A stretch of DNA of 56,603 bases from Candidatus Neoruminococcus faecicola (GCA_904398325.1 CAJFPC010000068.1:1-56603), one strand, 5' to 3'. Shown: positions 7,095-15,709, numbered from the stretch's first letter. Made by a program: numbers and translations. The notes: generated from the letters alone by a model not told the origin.

Positions 7095-8780
7095 TTATTC
7101 CACCGAAATCATGTAAAAATACACCGGCTGCCCGCCGTTGATCAGGGAAATTTCCACCTCATCAGGCAGTTTTTCCCGCAGGAAGGTTTCCAGCTCCTCG
7201 GCCTCTTCCTGCTGCACATCCTCGCCGTAAATCAAGGTGAGGAAAATTTCCGGGCAGTTTTTATGCCGGCGCAGCAGGCTCTTGCACAGCTTATAGACGG
7301 TTTTGCCAAGGTCGCTTTCCACCTGGGTGAGCTTGCCGTTTTCCAGCCCCAGGATCTGCCCGGCGCGGATGGTCTGGCCGTCATAGTCGCTGTCCCGGGC
7401 GGCATAGGTCACCAGCCCGGTGGAGACATGCTCCGCCGCCTTCTGCATGGTGATGAAGTTTTCTTCCGCGCCCGCCGACGGGTCAAAGGCCAGCATGGCC
7501 GAAACCCCCTGCGGGATCGTGCTGGTAGGCAGCACCATCACGCTGCGGTCCGCCAGGGGGATCGCCTGCTCCGCCGCCATGATGATATTCTTGTTGTTGG
7601 GCAGCACAAACACCGTTTTGGCCGGGGTGGCATGGATGGCGCTGAGGATTTCATCGGTGGAGGGGTTCATGGTCTGGCCTCCGCTGACCACATTCTGTAC
7701 CCCCAGGTCCTGGAAGAGCTGGTGCAGCCCCTGCCCGGCCGCCACCGCCACAAACCCGAAGTCGTTGGCAGGGTCCACCGGCTGGTATTCAAAGCCGGGC
7801 AGCACCGGCGCCGCTTTGGCTGCCGCAGCCTTTTTGGTCTTGTGCTGCTCGCGCATGTTATCCACTTTCATATTGATGAGATAACCCATCTCCAGCCCCT
7901 TCTGGAAGGCGCAGCCCGGGTTGTCGGTATGGACATGGATTTTGATGATCTCGTCATCCTCCACCACCACGATGCAGTCGCCGATGGATTCCAGATAAGC
8001 CCGCAGCGCTGCCGCATCCGCCTTTCCGGGATCCTTGACCACAATAAATTCGGTGCAGTAGGTGAAGGTGATCTCCCCCTCATATTCGGCGGCGGCATCC
8101 CGCAGGTGGTTTTCCAGCTGGCTGGGCGCGGCGGGCTCCTCCTGGCGGTCGGCCGCCATCTCGCCCCCATGGAGCACCTGGCCCATCCCCGCAAGGATCA
8201 CCATCAGCCCTTTGCCGCCGGCATCCACAACGCCCGCTTTTTTCAGGGTGGGCAGCTGCTCCGGCGTCTCGGCCAGGGCCTGCTCCCCGGCGGCCAGCAT
8301 GCCGTCCCACAGGGGGAGGAATTCCATCTCCGCCAGCGGCTGCGCCTCACAGTATTCCGCCATTTTGCGGGCCACGGTGAGGATGGTCCCCTCGGTGGGG
8401 CGCATCACCGCCTTGTAGGCGGATTCCACCCCCAGCCGCATGGCGCGGGCCAGGTCGGCGGCGCCGGCGGTTTCACAGCCGGTCAGCCCCTTGGCAATGC
8501 CCCGGAACAGCAGGGAAAGAATCACGCCGGAGTTCCCCCTGGCGCCTCGCAGCAGGGCCGCAGCAGCCGTGCCGGCCGCCTCGCTGACGGTACAATCATC
8601 CTCCATAACGGCCAGCTCCCGCTTGGCCGCCCCGGAGGTCATGGACATATTGGTGCCGGTGTCGCCATCCGGCACCGGAAATACGTTGAGTGCATCCACC
8701 TGCTGGCGCTGGCTGGAAATCAGGTTCGCGCCGGAAATAATGGCGTCCCGCATGCGGGCGCCGCTGATCTCATTAGACAC
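7095..8780 (-). CDS. fakA: Fatty acid kinase catalytic subunit FakA (DAK2 domain, YloV family)
   Basis: FakA phosphorylates exogenous fatty acids held by a FakB (DegV-family) carrier, feeding acyl-phosphate into membrane lipid synthesis. The 561-residue length fits. The N-terminal DAK2 domain covers about residues 10-210, with the ATP/Mg motif PVPDGDTGTNM at 35-45 and the GARGNSGVILS loop near residues 79-89. The C-terminal half is the FakA_C region (GDCIVVVEDDEIIKIHVHTDNPG near 247-269). GTG 8780 is used, giving MSNEISG. The gene follows the Asp23-family gene, a linkage conserved as yloU-yloV in Bacillus. No FakB gene is in the window. Confidence 0.9.
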   Translation of the reverse strand: MSNEISGARMRDAIISGANLISSQRQQVDALNVFPVPDGDTGTNMSMTSGAAKRELAVMEDDCTVSEAAGTAAAALLRGARGNSGVILSLLFRGIAKGLTGCETAGAADLARAMRLGVESAYKAVMRPTEGTILTVARKMAEYCEAQPLAEMEFLPLWDGMLAAGEQALAETPEQLPTLKKAGVVDAGGKGLMVILAGMGQVLHGGEMAADRQEEPAAPSQLENHLRDAAAEYEGEITFTYCTEFIVVKDPGKADAAALRAYLESIGDCIVVVEDDEIIKIHVHTDNPGCAFQKGLEMGYLINMKVDNMREQHKTKKAAAAKAAPVLPGFEYQPVDPANDFGFVAVAAGQGLHQLFQDLGVQNVVSGGQTMNPSTDEILSAIHATPAKTVFVLPNNKNIIMAAEQAIPLADRSVMVLPTSTIPQGVSAMLAFDPSAGAEENFITMQKAAEHVSTGLVTYAARDSDYDGQTIRAGQILGLENGKLTQVESDLGKTVYKLCKSLLRRHKNCPEIFLTLIYGEDVQQEEAEELETFLREKLPDEVEISLINGGQPVYFYMISVE

Positions 8781-8825
8781 GTCGTTTACCCCTATCTCTC
8801 TTTATTTGGGCGAAAGCTCCCGCCC

Positions 8826-9176
8826 TTACGCCTTCATGCCGTCCACAAAGACGTTGACCTTGGCCACCTCAAAGCCGGTGGCGTCGCTGACCGTATACCG
8901 GACTTTGTTGATGATGCTTCTGACAATGGCGGTGATATTCACCCCGTAGGTGACCTCAATGTGCAGGTCGATGACCAGCGCGCCGCCGATGGTGCGCACC
9001 CGCACCCCCTTATCCGGCCGGTCTTTGCGGCGGATGGCGGATAAAAGCCCCTCTGTCGCGGAAGTATTGGCCATGCCCGCCACGCCGAAGCACTCTGACG
9101 CCGCATAGCCGATCAGGCTGGCAAAATAGCCCTCCGACATTTCCACGCAGCCCAGCTGGTTCTCATATTTAATCAT
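8826..9176 (-). CDS. Asp23/Gls24 family envelope stress protein
   Basis: A 116-residue member of the Asp23/Gls24 (YloU) family. The conserved core GYFASLIGYAASECFGVAGM is followed by VRTIGGALVIDLHIEVTYGVNI and a C-terminal VNVFVDG. Family members associate with the cell envelope and affect stress resistance, and the yloU-yloV neighbourhood suggests a link to fatty-acid kinase. GGGAGG precedes ATG 9176. It begins 34 nt after the peptide-binding lipoprotein ends and is probably cotranscribed with fakA. Confidence 0.9.
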   Translation of the reverse strand: MIKYENQLGCVEMSEGYFASLIGYAASECFGVAGMANTSATEGLLSAIRRKDRPDKGVRVRTIGGALVIDLHIEVTYGVNITAIVRSIINKVRYTVSDATGFEVAKVNVFVDGMKA

Positions 9177-9209
9177 AGCAAAACCCTCCCGTCCTCTGGG
9201 CCCGCCGCC

Positions 9210-10724
9210 TCAGGGCGTCCGGGTCCATTCTGCCAAATTGTAAAAAATATTCTGCTGTGTTGCAGTAATATTTTGATCAATCTGTTGTGAAAATGATACC
9301 ACACCTTGGGTGTATAGTAAAGGTATCCAGGGCAATTTCTGCTGAAAGCGCTCCACCAGCTCATCGCAGGAAACATTGCCCGCCAGCGTCAGGGTGACCA
9401 GGTCCACCATCTGCTGATCCTCCTGCTGGCCGTAGACAAAGCTGCCCCCCGGCGCCAGCAGCATGGAAAAATCCATGTCATAGGGCAGCGCCGCCTGCGC
9501 CAGATAAAAATCCCAGTTCATGCTTTCCAGCGCCAGCAGAAATTCCTCATAGGGCAGGCCCTGCACCTCCAGCTGGATGCCGATGCGGGCAAAGGCGGTC
9601 ACCAGCTCCTGCGCCAGGTACTGCCGCTGGGGCTGGTCGCTGTTGTAGAGCAGCGTCACCACCAGGCGCCCGCCGGCCGTGGTGCGGTAGCCCTCCTCGT
9701 CGCGGATCTCGTAGCCTAAGGTGTCCAGCAGGTTGTTGGCGCTCTCCAGATCCTGCTCAACGGCGTGCTCCTCTTCAAAATCATAAAAATCCGGGTGCAC
9801 CGGGGCACTGGCCGGCGTGCCCCACCCACCGTAGGAATGGCGCACCAGCTCCTCCCGGTTTAAGGCCTGGTGCAGCGCCAGCCGGAAGTTGTAATCAGAA
9901 ATCAGCGGCTGGTTCAAATTCATGCCCAGATAGACCAGATCATTGGTCGGCACCCCTGCATAGTGGATGGTGCCCCCCTCCGCAGAGGAAGGGTCCTCGC
10001 TGTAGATAAAATCCACCGTGCCCACCTGCAGGCCGTAGCGCAGGGAATCCTCATCCGGGAAGCTGACCAGCTGGATCTCCTCCAGGCTGCCCGTCTGGCC
10101 GGTGTAATAGGGATTGCGCTGCAAAGCCGACTGGGAGGCGCCGAGCACCGGCACATAGGGCCCGCTGCCCAACGGCTGATCCGACTCGGCCGACGCCTGC
10201 TGGATGATCGGGAAGGTCAGCAGGTTGGCCGCATAAATATCGCCCTTCACCAGATGGAAAATAATCCTCTCCCCCTCCGCCTCGGCGGACAGGATGGTGG
10301 CAAGCCCCGCCTGATAGATGCTTCCCTCCCCCTTCGCCTGCTGGAAGGAGTAGAGCACATCCTGGGCGGTGACGGCGCTGCCGTCGCTGAAGCGGGCATC
10401 CTGGCGCAGCGTCACAATGCAGTCCATCCCCTCTGTCTCCGCCGAGGCGGCCAGGCGCATCCGGGGGGAAAAATCCGTCCCGATTTCCACCAGCGGCTCA
10501 TAAATCAGGGCGCCCAGCTGCTGGTTGATCTGGCTGGTGAGCCGGTAAGGGTGCAGCACGTCATCCTGGTTGTAGGCCAGCGTCAGCTCTTCCAGGGGGA
10601 CTGAAGCCGCCTGGGAGCTGCCGGCCGTCTCTTCCTGCTGGGGCTGCTGGGCCTCCAGAATCCCGCTGCTGCATCCGCAGCAAAGGGCCGCACCCAGCAA
10701 AAGGGCTGTCAGGCGTCGTAGCAA
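9210..10724 (-). CDS. Orphan family-5 ABC transporter substrate-binding lipoprotein (oligopeptide type)
   Basis: A 504-residue extracellular binding protein of the OppA/DppA class. The signal peptide ends in a cysteine cluster (LCCGC, Cys18 the likely lipidated residue) followed by a Gln/Glu/Ser linker to about residue 42. Family signatures are visible: YEPLVEI, VTLRQDARFSDGSAVTAQDVLYSF near residues 98-121, and NFRLALHQALNREELV in the second half. No permease or ATPase of the Opp type is adjacent, so it must use subunits encoded elsewhere or act as a receptor. It lies directly upstream of the Asp23-fakA pair. The promoter is not clear: TAAAAT lies upstream but the -35 is weak. Confidence 0.86.
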   Translation of the reverse strand: MLRRLTALLLGAALCCGCSSGILEAQQPQQEETAGSSQAASVPLEELTLAYNQDDVLHPYRLTSQINQQLGALIYEPLVEIGTDFSPRMRLAASAETEGMDCIVTLRQDARFSDGSAVTAQDVLYSFQQAKGEGSIYQAGLATILSAEAEGERIIFHLVKGDIYAANLLTFPIIQQASAESDQPLGSGPYVPVLGASQSALQRNPYYTGQTGSLEEIQLVSFPDEDSLRYGLQVGTVDFIYSEDPSSAEGGTIHYAGVPTNDLVYLGMNLNQPLISDYNFRLALHQALNREELVRHSYGGWGTPASAPVHPDFYDFEEEHAVEQDLESANNLLDTLGYEIRDEEGYRTTAGGRLVVTLLYNSDQPQRQYLAQELVTAFARIGIQLEVQGLPYEEFLLALESMNWDFYLAQAALPYDMDFSMLLAPGGSFVYGQQEDQQMVDLVTLTLAGNVSCDELVERFQQKLPWIPLLYTQGVVSFSQQIDQNITATQQNIFYNLAEWTRTP

Positions 10725-10837
10725 GGTTTTCTCCTCCCGTCTTTGGATTTTCCCGCGGCAGGCCGCGGATATGGTTTTATTTTAACATATTTCCGGGCGG
10801 AAAATCACCACCAAACTGTAAATTCCACCCGGCGCGC

Positions 10838-10869
10838 AAAAAAGGGACAGCGGCCCCTGCCGCTGCCCC
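10838..10869 (-). terminator. Intrinsic terminator after spoVS
   Basis: Minus-strand arms GGGGCAGCGGC and GCCGCTGTCCC (one mismatch) followed by six T residues, immediately after the spoVS stop codon. Confidence 0.85.
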
Positions 10870-10886
10870 TTGCCGCAATGCACAAA

Positions 10887-11147
10887 TTATCTGGGTTCCA
10901 CAATCAGTTTGATGGCGGTGCGCTCCTCATTATCAATGGTGATGTTCACAAAAGCGGGCACGCAGATCAGGTCCACCCCCGCCGGGGCCAGATAGCCGCG
11001 GGCGATGGCCACCGCCTTCACCGCCTGGTTGGAAGCGCCGGCGCCCACTGCCTGCACCTCCACCGCGCCCTGTTCACGAATGACTCCTGCGATCGCTCCT
11101 GCTACGGAATTCGGGACTGACTTAGCCGATACTTTCAAAATCTCCAT
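10887..11147 (-). CDS. spoVS: Stage V sporulation protein S
   Basis: An 86-residue protein with the near-invariant SpoVS sequence: it starts MEILKVSAKSVPNSVAGAIA, then has GAGASNQAVKAVAIARGYLAPAG and ends FVNITIDNEERTAIKLIVEPR. SpoVS is an Alba-like nucleic-acid-binding protein needed for normal late sporulation in Bacillus. The length matches the family. A GAAGGGG ribosome site precedes the ATG. It is monocistronic, with its own promoter and terminator. Its presence supports a spore-forming host, although spoVS also occurs in some non-sporulating relatives. Confidence 0.96.
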   Translation of the reverse strand: MEILKVSAKSVPNSVAGAIAGVIREQGAVEVQAVGAGASNQAVKAVAIARGYLAPAGVDLICVPAFVNITIDNEERTAIKLIVEPR

Positions 11148-11161
11148 CTAAAACACCCCTT

Positions 11162-11218
11162 CTATGATAGACGTTTTCCGTCTATGCCTATCATAGCCTA
11201 TTTCTGGCAGTTTGACAA
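11162..11218 (-). promoter_or_regulatory. spoVS promoter with nested inverted repeats in the leader
   Basis: Minus-strand TTGTCA (11218-11213), 17-nt spacer and TATGAT (11195-11190). The -10 element lies inside one arm of an inverted repeat (CTATGATAG 11162-11170 and CTATCATAG 11188-11196 on the plus strand). Inside this is a second stem, TAGACG/CGTCTA with a TTTTC loop (11168-11184). The arrangement could be an operator covering the start site or a leader hairpin. Confidence 0.55.
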
Positions 11219-11242
11219 GAGATTTGAGGCAATATTATCTAT

Positions 11243-12019
11243 TTATTTCAGCAAAACTCTTTCAATTTTGGTTGTTTTGCCAGTTTCGGCGTCAATCTCC
11301 GCCAGGATGCCGCAGAGCTGGCAATCCTCCTTGTCGTTTTCAAAGCGGACCGGCAGCCCCGTGATAAACCGCTGAATCACCGGCTGCTGCTTGACGCCCA
11401 AAATGGAATTGAGCCCCCCAACCATGCCCAAATCGGTGATATAGCCGGTGCCCCCCGGCAGGATGCGCTCGTCGGCAGTGGGCACATGGGTATGGGTGCC
11501 CGCCACCAGCGACACCCGGCCATCCAGATAATGGCCCATGGCGATTTTTTCCGACGTGGCCTCGGCGTGGAAATCCACAATGGTGATCCGCGCCGGATGC
11601 TCCCGCAGCAGCAGATCCGCCGTCTCAAAGGGGTTGGCGTTGGGGCTCATGTAGGTCAGGCCCTGCAGATTGAGGATGCACACCTCAAAGCGCAGCGCAT
11701 CATAAAGGTAATATCCCTGCCCCGGCGCGCTGGGGTGGAAGTTGGCCGGGCGCAGAAGCGGCCCGCCGGACTGGTAAAGCTCGTAGGATTCCCGGCGGCG
11801 CAGGGCATGGTTGCCGGTGGTGATCACATCCACCCCGCTGTCATACAGGTGCCGGGCGCTGGAGGGCAGCAGCCCGTTGCCCTCGGCGGAGTTTTCCCCG
11901 TTGGCGATGACCAGGTCCACCCCGCGCTCCCGTTTAAAGGGGGGCAGCACCCGGCGGACGTGCTCACAGCCGGCCTGGCCCACCACATCCCCGATCATCA
12001 TCACCCGAAACAATGCCAT
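11243..12019 (-). CDS. ymdB: YmdB-family metallophosphoesterase
   Basis: A 258-residue dinuclear-metal phosphodiesterase of the YmdB family. In Bacillus YmdB hydrolyses 2',3'-cyclic nucleotides and affects biofilm and motility decisions. Metal-binding motifs are intact: GDVVGQAG near residue 10, NGENSAEG near 40, TTGNHALRRRE near 68, DFHAEATSEK near 148 and GTHTHVPTADERILPGGTGYITDLGM near 174-199. The start at 12019 has AAGGAGTG upstream. Position next to spoVS matches the ymdA-ymdB-spoVS neighbourhood of many Firmicutes, but no rny/ymdA gene lies upstream here; the amino-acid transporter operon does. Confidence 0.93.
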   Translation of the reverse strand: MALFRVMMIGDVVGQAGCEHVRRVLPPFKRERGVDLVIANGENSAEGNGLLPSSARHLYDSGVDVITTGNHALRRRESYELYQSGGPLLRPANFHPSAPGQGYYLYDALRFEVCILNLQGLTYMSPNANPFETADLLLREHPARITIVDFHAEATSEKIAMGHYLDGRVSLVAGTHTHVPTADERILPGGTGYITDLGMVGGLNSILGVKQQPVIQRFITGLPVRFENDKEDCQLCGILAEIDAETGKTTKIERVLLK

Positions 12020-12040
12020 GTGACGCTCACTCCTTCTCTA

Positions 12041-12077
12041 AAAACAGCATATGCCGGGGCTTTTGGCCCCAGCATAC
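12041..12077 (-). terminator. Probable terminator of the amino-acid transporter operon
   Basis: An ATGC-C/T-GGGGC hairpin with a 5-nt loop follows the ATPase stop codon, and a TGTTTTT tract lies a few bases beyond on the minus strand. Confidence 0.55.
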
Positions 12078-12086
12078 GGCAAAATC

Positions 12087-12809
12087 TTACAGCACTTTGG
12101 AAAGAAAATCCCGCAGGCGCGGGTTCTGCGGATGGGCGAAAAATTCCTTGGGCTCATTTTCCTCCATGATCTGCCCTTCCGCCATAAACAGCACCCGGGT
12201 CGCCACCTCGCGGGCAAAGCCCATCTCGTGGGTGACCACCACCATGGTCATGCCCTCGGCGGCCAGCTCTTTCATCAGCTCCAGCACCTCGCCCACCATC
12301 TCCGGGTCCAGGGCGGAGGTGGGCTCATCAAAGAGCATCACATCCGGGTTCATGGCCAGCGCCCGCACAATGGCGATGCGCTGTTTCTGCCCGCCGGAAA
12401 GCTGGGGCGGATACGCCTCTGCCTTATCGGGCAGGCCGATGCGCTCCAACAGGCTCAAGGCCTTCCGGTTGGCCTCCTCCTCGCTCATCAGGCCGGTTTT
12501 CACCGGGGCGAGGGTGATATTCTCCCGGATCGTCAGGTGGGGGAACAAATTGAAATGCTGGAACACCATGCCCATTTTGCGGCGCACCTGATCCACATCG
12601 CAGTTGGGATCGGTCAGGTCGATACCTTCAAACAGGATCTGCCCCTGGTTGGGCACCTCCAGCAGGTTTAAGCAGCGCAGAAACGTGGATTTGCCCGAGC
12701 CGGAAGGCCCGATGACCACCACTTTTTCGCCCTTTTCGATTTCACAGTCAATGCCCTTGAGCACCACATGGTCCCCAAACTGCTTGACCAGGCCTTTAAC
12801 GCTTATCAC
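12087..12809 (-). CDS. Polar amino acid ABC transporter ATP-binding protein (GlnQ/ArtM type)
   Basis: A 240-residue ATPase of the PAAT family. Walker [10 protein letters not shown] is at residues 34-42, the Q-loop at [12 protein letters not shown], the signature [15 protein letters not shown] near residue 137, Walker [15 protein letters not shown] and the H-loop VVTHEMGFA. It powers the permease encoded just upstream. The GTG start at 12809 lies inside the permease gene (14-nt overlap), with AGGAGG 10 nt before it, indicating translational coupling. The substrate is a polar amino acid; which one cannot be told. Confidence 0.95.
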   Translation of the reverse strand: MISVKGLVKQFGDHVVLKGIDCEIEKGEKVVVIGPSGSGKSTFLRCLNLLEVPNQGQILFEGIDLTDPNCDVDQVRRKMGMVFQHFNLFPHLTIRENITLAPVKTGLMSEEEANRKALSLLERIGLPDKAEAYPPQLSGGQKQRIAIVRALAMNPDVMLFDEPTSALDPEMVGEVLELMKELAAEGMTMVVVTHEMGFAREVATRVLFMAEGQIMEENEPKEFFAHPQNPRLRDFLSKVL

Positions 12810-13521
12810 CAGCTGTCAGCCTCCTTTCAATCCGCCGCTGGATGGCCGTCAGCACCATGACCAGCACCAGGTAAACCAGCGCGATGCCGATCAGCGGGAT
12901 AAACGGCTCGAAAGTGCGGCTGCGCACCAGTTCCGCCGCCTTGGTCAGATCCCGGATGGAGATATAGCCCGCCACCGAGGTTTCCTTCACCAGCACGATA
13001 AATTCGTTGAACAGCGCCGGCAGGATATTCTTGATGGCCTGCGGCAGGATGATGTAGCGCATGGTGGTGTTTTTGGAAAGGCCCAGCGACCGCCCGGCCT
13101 CCATCTGGCCGCGATCGATAGAGGTGATGCCCGCCCGGAAAATCTCTGCCACATAGGCGCCGGAATTGACGCCGAAAGCCAGCATGGCCACCCCCACCGC
13201 CATTTCAGGCGGGGCGCTTTTAAAGACAATATAATACATGATCAAAAGCTGCACCACCATCGGCGTGCCTCGGATGACTGCCAGATACAGATTGCAGAGC
13301 GCTTCCAGCGGGCGCAGCTTGCGGTTATCTGCTGCATATACCTTGATGATCGCCACAATCATACCCAGCAGCACGCCGATCACCACGGCGCCGGCCGCCA
13401 TCAGCAGGGTGTTTTTCAGGCCCTCCAGATACAATAGATACCGGTCATCCGCTATGATATTGGTATAGACATCCCCGCAAAAGCCTGCCCACCAGGCAGA
13501 AATCTGATCGAGAAAGCCCAT
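12796..13521 (-). CDS. Polar amino acid ABC transporter permease (HisM/GlnP type)
   Basis: A 241-residue membrane permease. The HEQ-type segment [20 protein letters not shown] starts the domain and the EAA loop [22 protein letters not shown] (about residues 141-162) is intact for ATPase docking. ATG 13521 is chosen; an upstream TTG at 13539 lies before the ribosome site. The long charged N-terminus (about 30 residues before the first helix) is somewhat longer than usual. It lies between the binding-protein gene and the ATPase gene. Confidence 0.94.
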   Translation of the reverse strand: MGFLDQISAWWAGFCGDVYTNIIADDRYLLYLEGLKNTLLMAAGAVVIGVLLGMIVAIIKVYAADNRKLRPLEALCNLYLAVIRGTPMVVQLLIMYYIVFKSAPPEMAVGVAMLAFGVNSGAYVAEIFRAGITSIDRGQMEAGRSLGLSKNTTMRYIILPQAIKNILPALFNEFIVLVKETSVAGYISIRDLTKAAELVRSRTFEPFIPLIGIALVYLVLVMVLTAIQRRIERRLTAGDKR

Positions 13522-13551
13522 GCGTCCGCCCCCTTCCAAAAAGCAGGAAAA

Positions 13552-13594
13552 GACGACCGGCAGGCTTGCCCAAAACAGGGCAGGACTGCCGTCA
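13552..13594 (-). other. Intercistronic hairpin after the binding-protein gene
   Basis: Nested arms GGCAG...CTGCC and GCCC...GGGC separated by internal loops lie in the gap between the binding-protein gene and the permease gene, with no T tract. It parallels the hairpin after tctC and probably stabilises or attenuates the message. Confidence 0.4.
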
Positions 13595-13635
13595 TCTTTC
13601 CAGAAATGTTACACGATCCTAAATCTTTATCAGCT

Positions 13636-14592
13636 TTAAGCAGCGGCCTCTTCCACGGCGCTCTCACCGGCAGGGGCTTCCTCAGCGGTGTCGCTTTCAC
13701 CGGCGGGGGCCTCCTCGGCAGCGGTAGTGGAATGGTTGGTCATGAACTCGCTGATCTTGCCCTCTTCGTTCAGGCGGTCGATGGTGGCGTTGATGGCCTC
13801 CAGGAGATCCTCGTTGCCCTTGGCCACCGCCACGGCGTAGGATTCGGAATCGGAGATGGAGGCGTCAGAAACCTTCAGCCCCTCCATCTGGGAGGCGATG
13901 GCAGCAGCGGGATACTGGTCGATGACCACGGCGTCCAGACGGCCGTTGGCCAGATCCATGCCGGCCTCCAGCGCGCTCTTGTACTGGGAGATGGTGGCGC
14001 CGGTGCCCGCCAGGGAGCCGCTGGCAATCTCATCGCTGATCAGGATATCGCCGGTGGTGCCCAGCTGCGCGCCGATGCGCTTGCCGGCCAGGTCAGCCAT
14101 GGTCTGCAGGTTGGAGCCTTCCGGCTGGATGATGTACTGAGAAGAAGAAATGTACGGCTCGGAAAAGTCGACCTGCTGCTGGCGCTCCTCGGTGACGGTC
14201 ATGCCGGCCAGGGCCACATGGCCTTTGCCGCTCTCCAAAGAGGGGACGATGCTGTCGAAATCGCCGTCGCTGACCTGGAGGGTGACCTCAACGCCCAGCA
14301 CCTCGGAAAGATCCTTGGCGATCTCGCCGGCGATGTCCACGTCCACGCCGGCCACTTCGGTGCCGGAGGTGTACTCAAAAGGCGGGAAGGTGGCGTTGGT
14401 GAGCATCACCAGGGTGCCGGTGGACTTGATGTCCTCCATCACAGGGCCCAGCTCCTCGGCGGTGGAAGCAGCAGAAGAACTCCCCTCGGCGGAAGCGGCG
14501 GAAGAAGAGCTGCTCTCCTCCTCGCTGCCGCAGCCGGAAATCATAGCAACGCTCAGCAGCGCCGCCGTCAAAACAGCAATTGATTTTTTCAT
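13636..14592 (-). CDS. Polar amino acid ABC transporter substrate-binding lipoprotein
   Basis: A 318-residue family-3 solute-binding protein. The signal peptide ends at the lipobox Cys21 (MISGCGS), followed by a Ser/Glu/Ala-rich linker. The ligand domain starts at about residue 55 and shows FPPFEYTSGTEVAGVDVDIA, the hallmark of the family. The domain ends near residue 285; the last about 30 residues form an acidic tail with a duplicated EEAPAGES unit and an EEAAA end, unusual for this family. AGGAGG precedes the ATG. It leads a complete three-gene operon. Confidence 0.94.
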   Translation of the reverse strand: MKKSIAVLTAALLSVAMISGCGSEEESSSSSAASAEGSSSAASTAEELGPVMEDIKSTGTLVMLTNATFPPFEYTSGTEVAGVDVDIAGEIAKDLSEVLGVEVTLQVSDGDFDSIVPSLESGKGHVALAGMTVTEERQQQVDFSEPYISSSQYIIQPEGSNLQTMADLAGKRIGAQLGTTGDILISDEIASGSLAGTGATISQYKSALEAGMDLANGRLDAVVIDQYPAAAIASQMEGLKVSDASISDSESYAVAVAKGNEDLLEAINATIDRLNEEGKISEFMTNHSTTAAEEAPAGESDTAEEAPAGESAVEEAAA

Positions 14593-14642
14593 GTTGCAAA
14601 AACCTCCTAAGATATTCCATCCACTGGATGTCGATACTCAAC

Positions 14643-14670
14643 ATTATACACGTTTTTTTCACAATTACAA
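14643..14670 (-). promoter_or_regulatory. Sigma-A promoter of the amino-acid transporter operon
   Basis: Minus-strand TTGTAA (14670-14665), 16-nt spacer and TATAAT (14648-14643). The start site is about 55 nt upstream of the ATG. Confidence 0.68.
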
Positions 14671-14706
14671 CTGCAAACTTGCCTAAAATCCGCAAAAAAT
14701 TTATTT

Positions 14707-15604
14707 TTATTCATTCTGCCCGTTTGGCGGCCAGTGATCCCACAGATTTTGCATATCCTGCTGCAGGGGGGCGCACACCCGGATGATCCGCCCCGTCACC
14801 GGATGGCAGAATTCCAGCCTCCAGCAGTGCAGCGCCTGCCGGGAGATGATTTCCCCGCTGCCGCCGTAGAGGGCGTCTCCCGCCAGCGGATGGCCCAGCC
14901 AGGCCAGGTGCACCCGGATCTGATGGGTGCGCCCGGTATGAAGTTTTATTCTTAAGAATGTATAATTATTCGAAACTTTCATCGGCGCATACTCGGTGCA
15001 GGCGTATTTGCCGTCCGCGCGGACCTGGCGGCGGGGGGGTATCCTCCCCTTCCCGGCCGATGGGCGCCTCAATCCTCCCCGGCTGCATCAGAAGGCCGTG
15101 AGCCACCGCCAGATATTCCTTTTCCACCTGGCGGGCCAGGCGGCAGGCGGCGAAGGCGTTTTTGGCGGCCAGCACACAGCCGGTGGTATCCTTATCCAGC
15201 CGGTTCACCGGCCGGAAGGGCATCTGCTGCCCCCGGGCCTCCATCAGGGCGGCAAAGGCATTGGCCAGGGTATCCAGCTGATGGCGCTTGACCGGGTGGG
15301 TGGGCATGCCCGCCGGCTTTTGCAGCACCAGCACCTGATCGTCCTCATAGAGGAGCCTGACCGCCGCCGCCGAGGCGGGCACGCGGCTCTCCTCCCGGCG
15401 GGGCAGGCGCACCTCCAGGCAATCCCCCTGCGACACCCGGTCGATGGTGCGGATGTGCCCGCCGTTGAGCATCAGCCCCTCCGGCAGGCCTTTGAGGGCC
15501 TTGAGCAGCCGGCTGGAACAGCCAAAATGCCGCCGCAGCAGGGTATCCACCCGCTGGCCCGCATCCTCCCGGGAAATCATCAGCCTCAAATCCGCCGGCC
15601 GCAT
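14707..15604 (-). pseudogene. RluA-family pseudouridine synthase split by a frameshift
   Basis: Two reading frames together make one RluA/RluD-type enzyme that isomerises uridines in rRNA. The 5' part (15604 to about 15040) carries an S4-like N-terminal domain (QRVDTLLRRHFGCSSRLLKALK) and the catalytic RPVNRLDKDTTG with its aspartate. The 3' part (about 15040 to 14707) carries LHTGRTHQIRVHLAWLGHPLAGD. The frames meet at a run of seven G on the plus strand (15033-15039); six would restore GEDTP-RRQVRADGKYACTEY in one frame. It is either a homopolymer sequencing error, a true inactivating mutation or a slippage site. ATG 15604 follows AAAGGGGG. Codons near 14938-14982 are unusually AT-rich. Confidence 0.85.
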
Positions 15605-15709
15605 GGCGCCGCCCCCTTTCCAACGCTTATTGTACCCTGCCGGCCCCAAAAAGTCCACCCTTTCCCCCGGGAAGCCGCTGTGTTATAATCCTGCCAAAGG
15701 GGTGATCGC

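Noticed and set aside
6057-9044. A 995-codon open frame on the plus strand
   Set aside because: It lies antisense to the CBS, zinc-ribbon, FakA and Asp23 genes, has no domain resemblance and is rich in His/Gln/Arg/Gly as expected for the complement of GC-rich coding DNA.
10753-10768. CCGCGG repeated as an inverted pair in the leader of the peptide-binding gene
   Set aside because: CCGCGG is itself palindromic and common in GC-rich DNA; there is nothing else to support a regulatory role.
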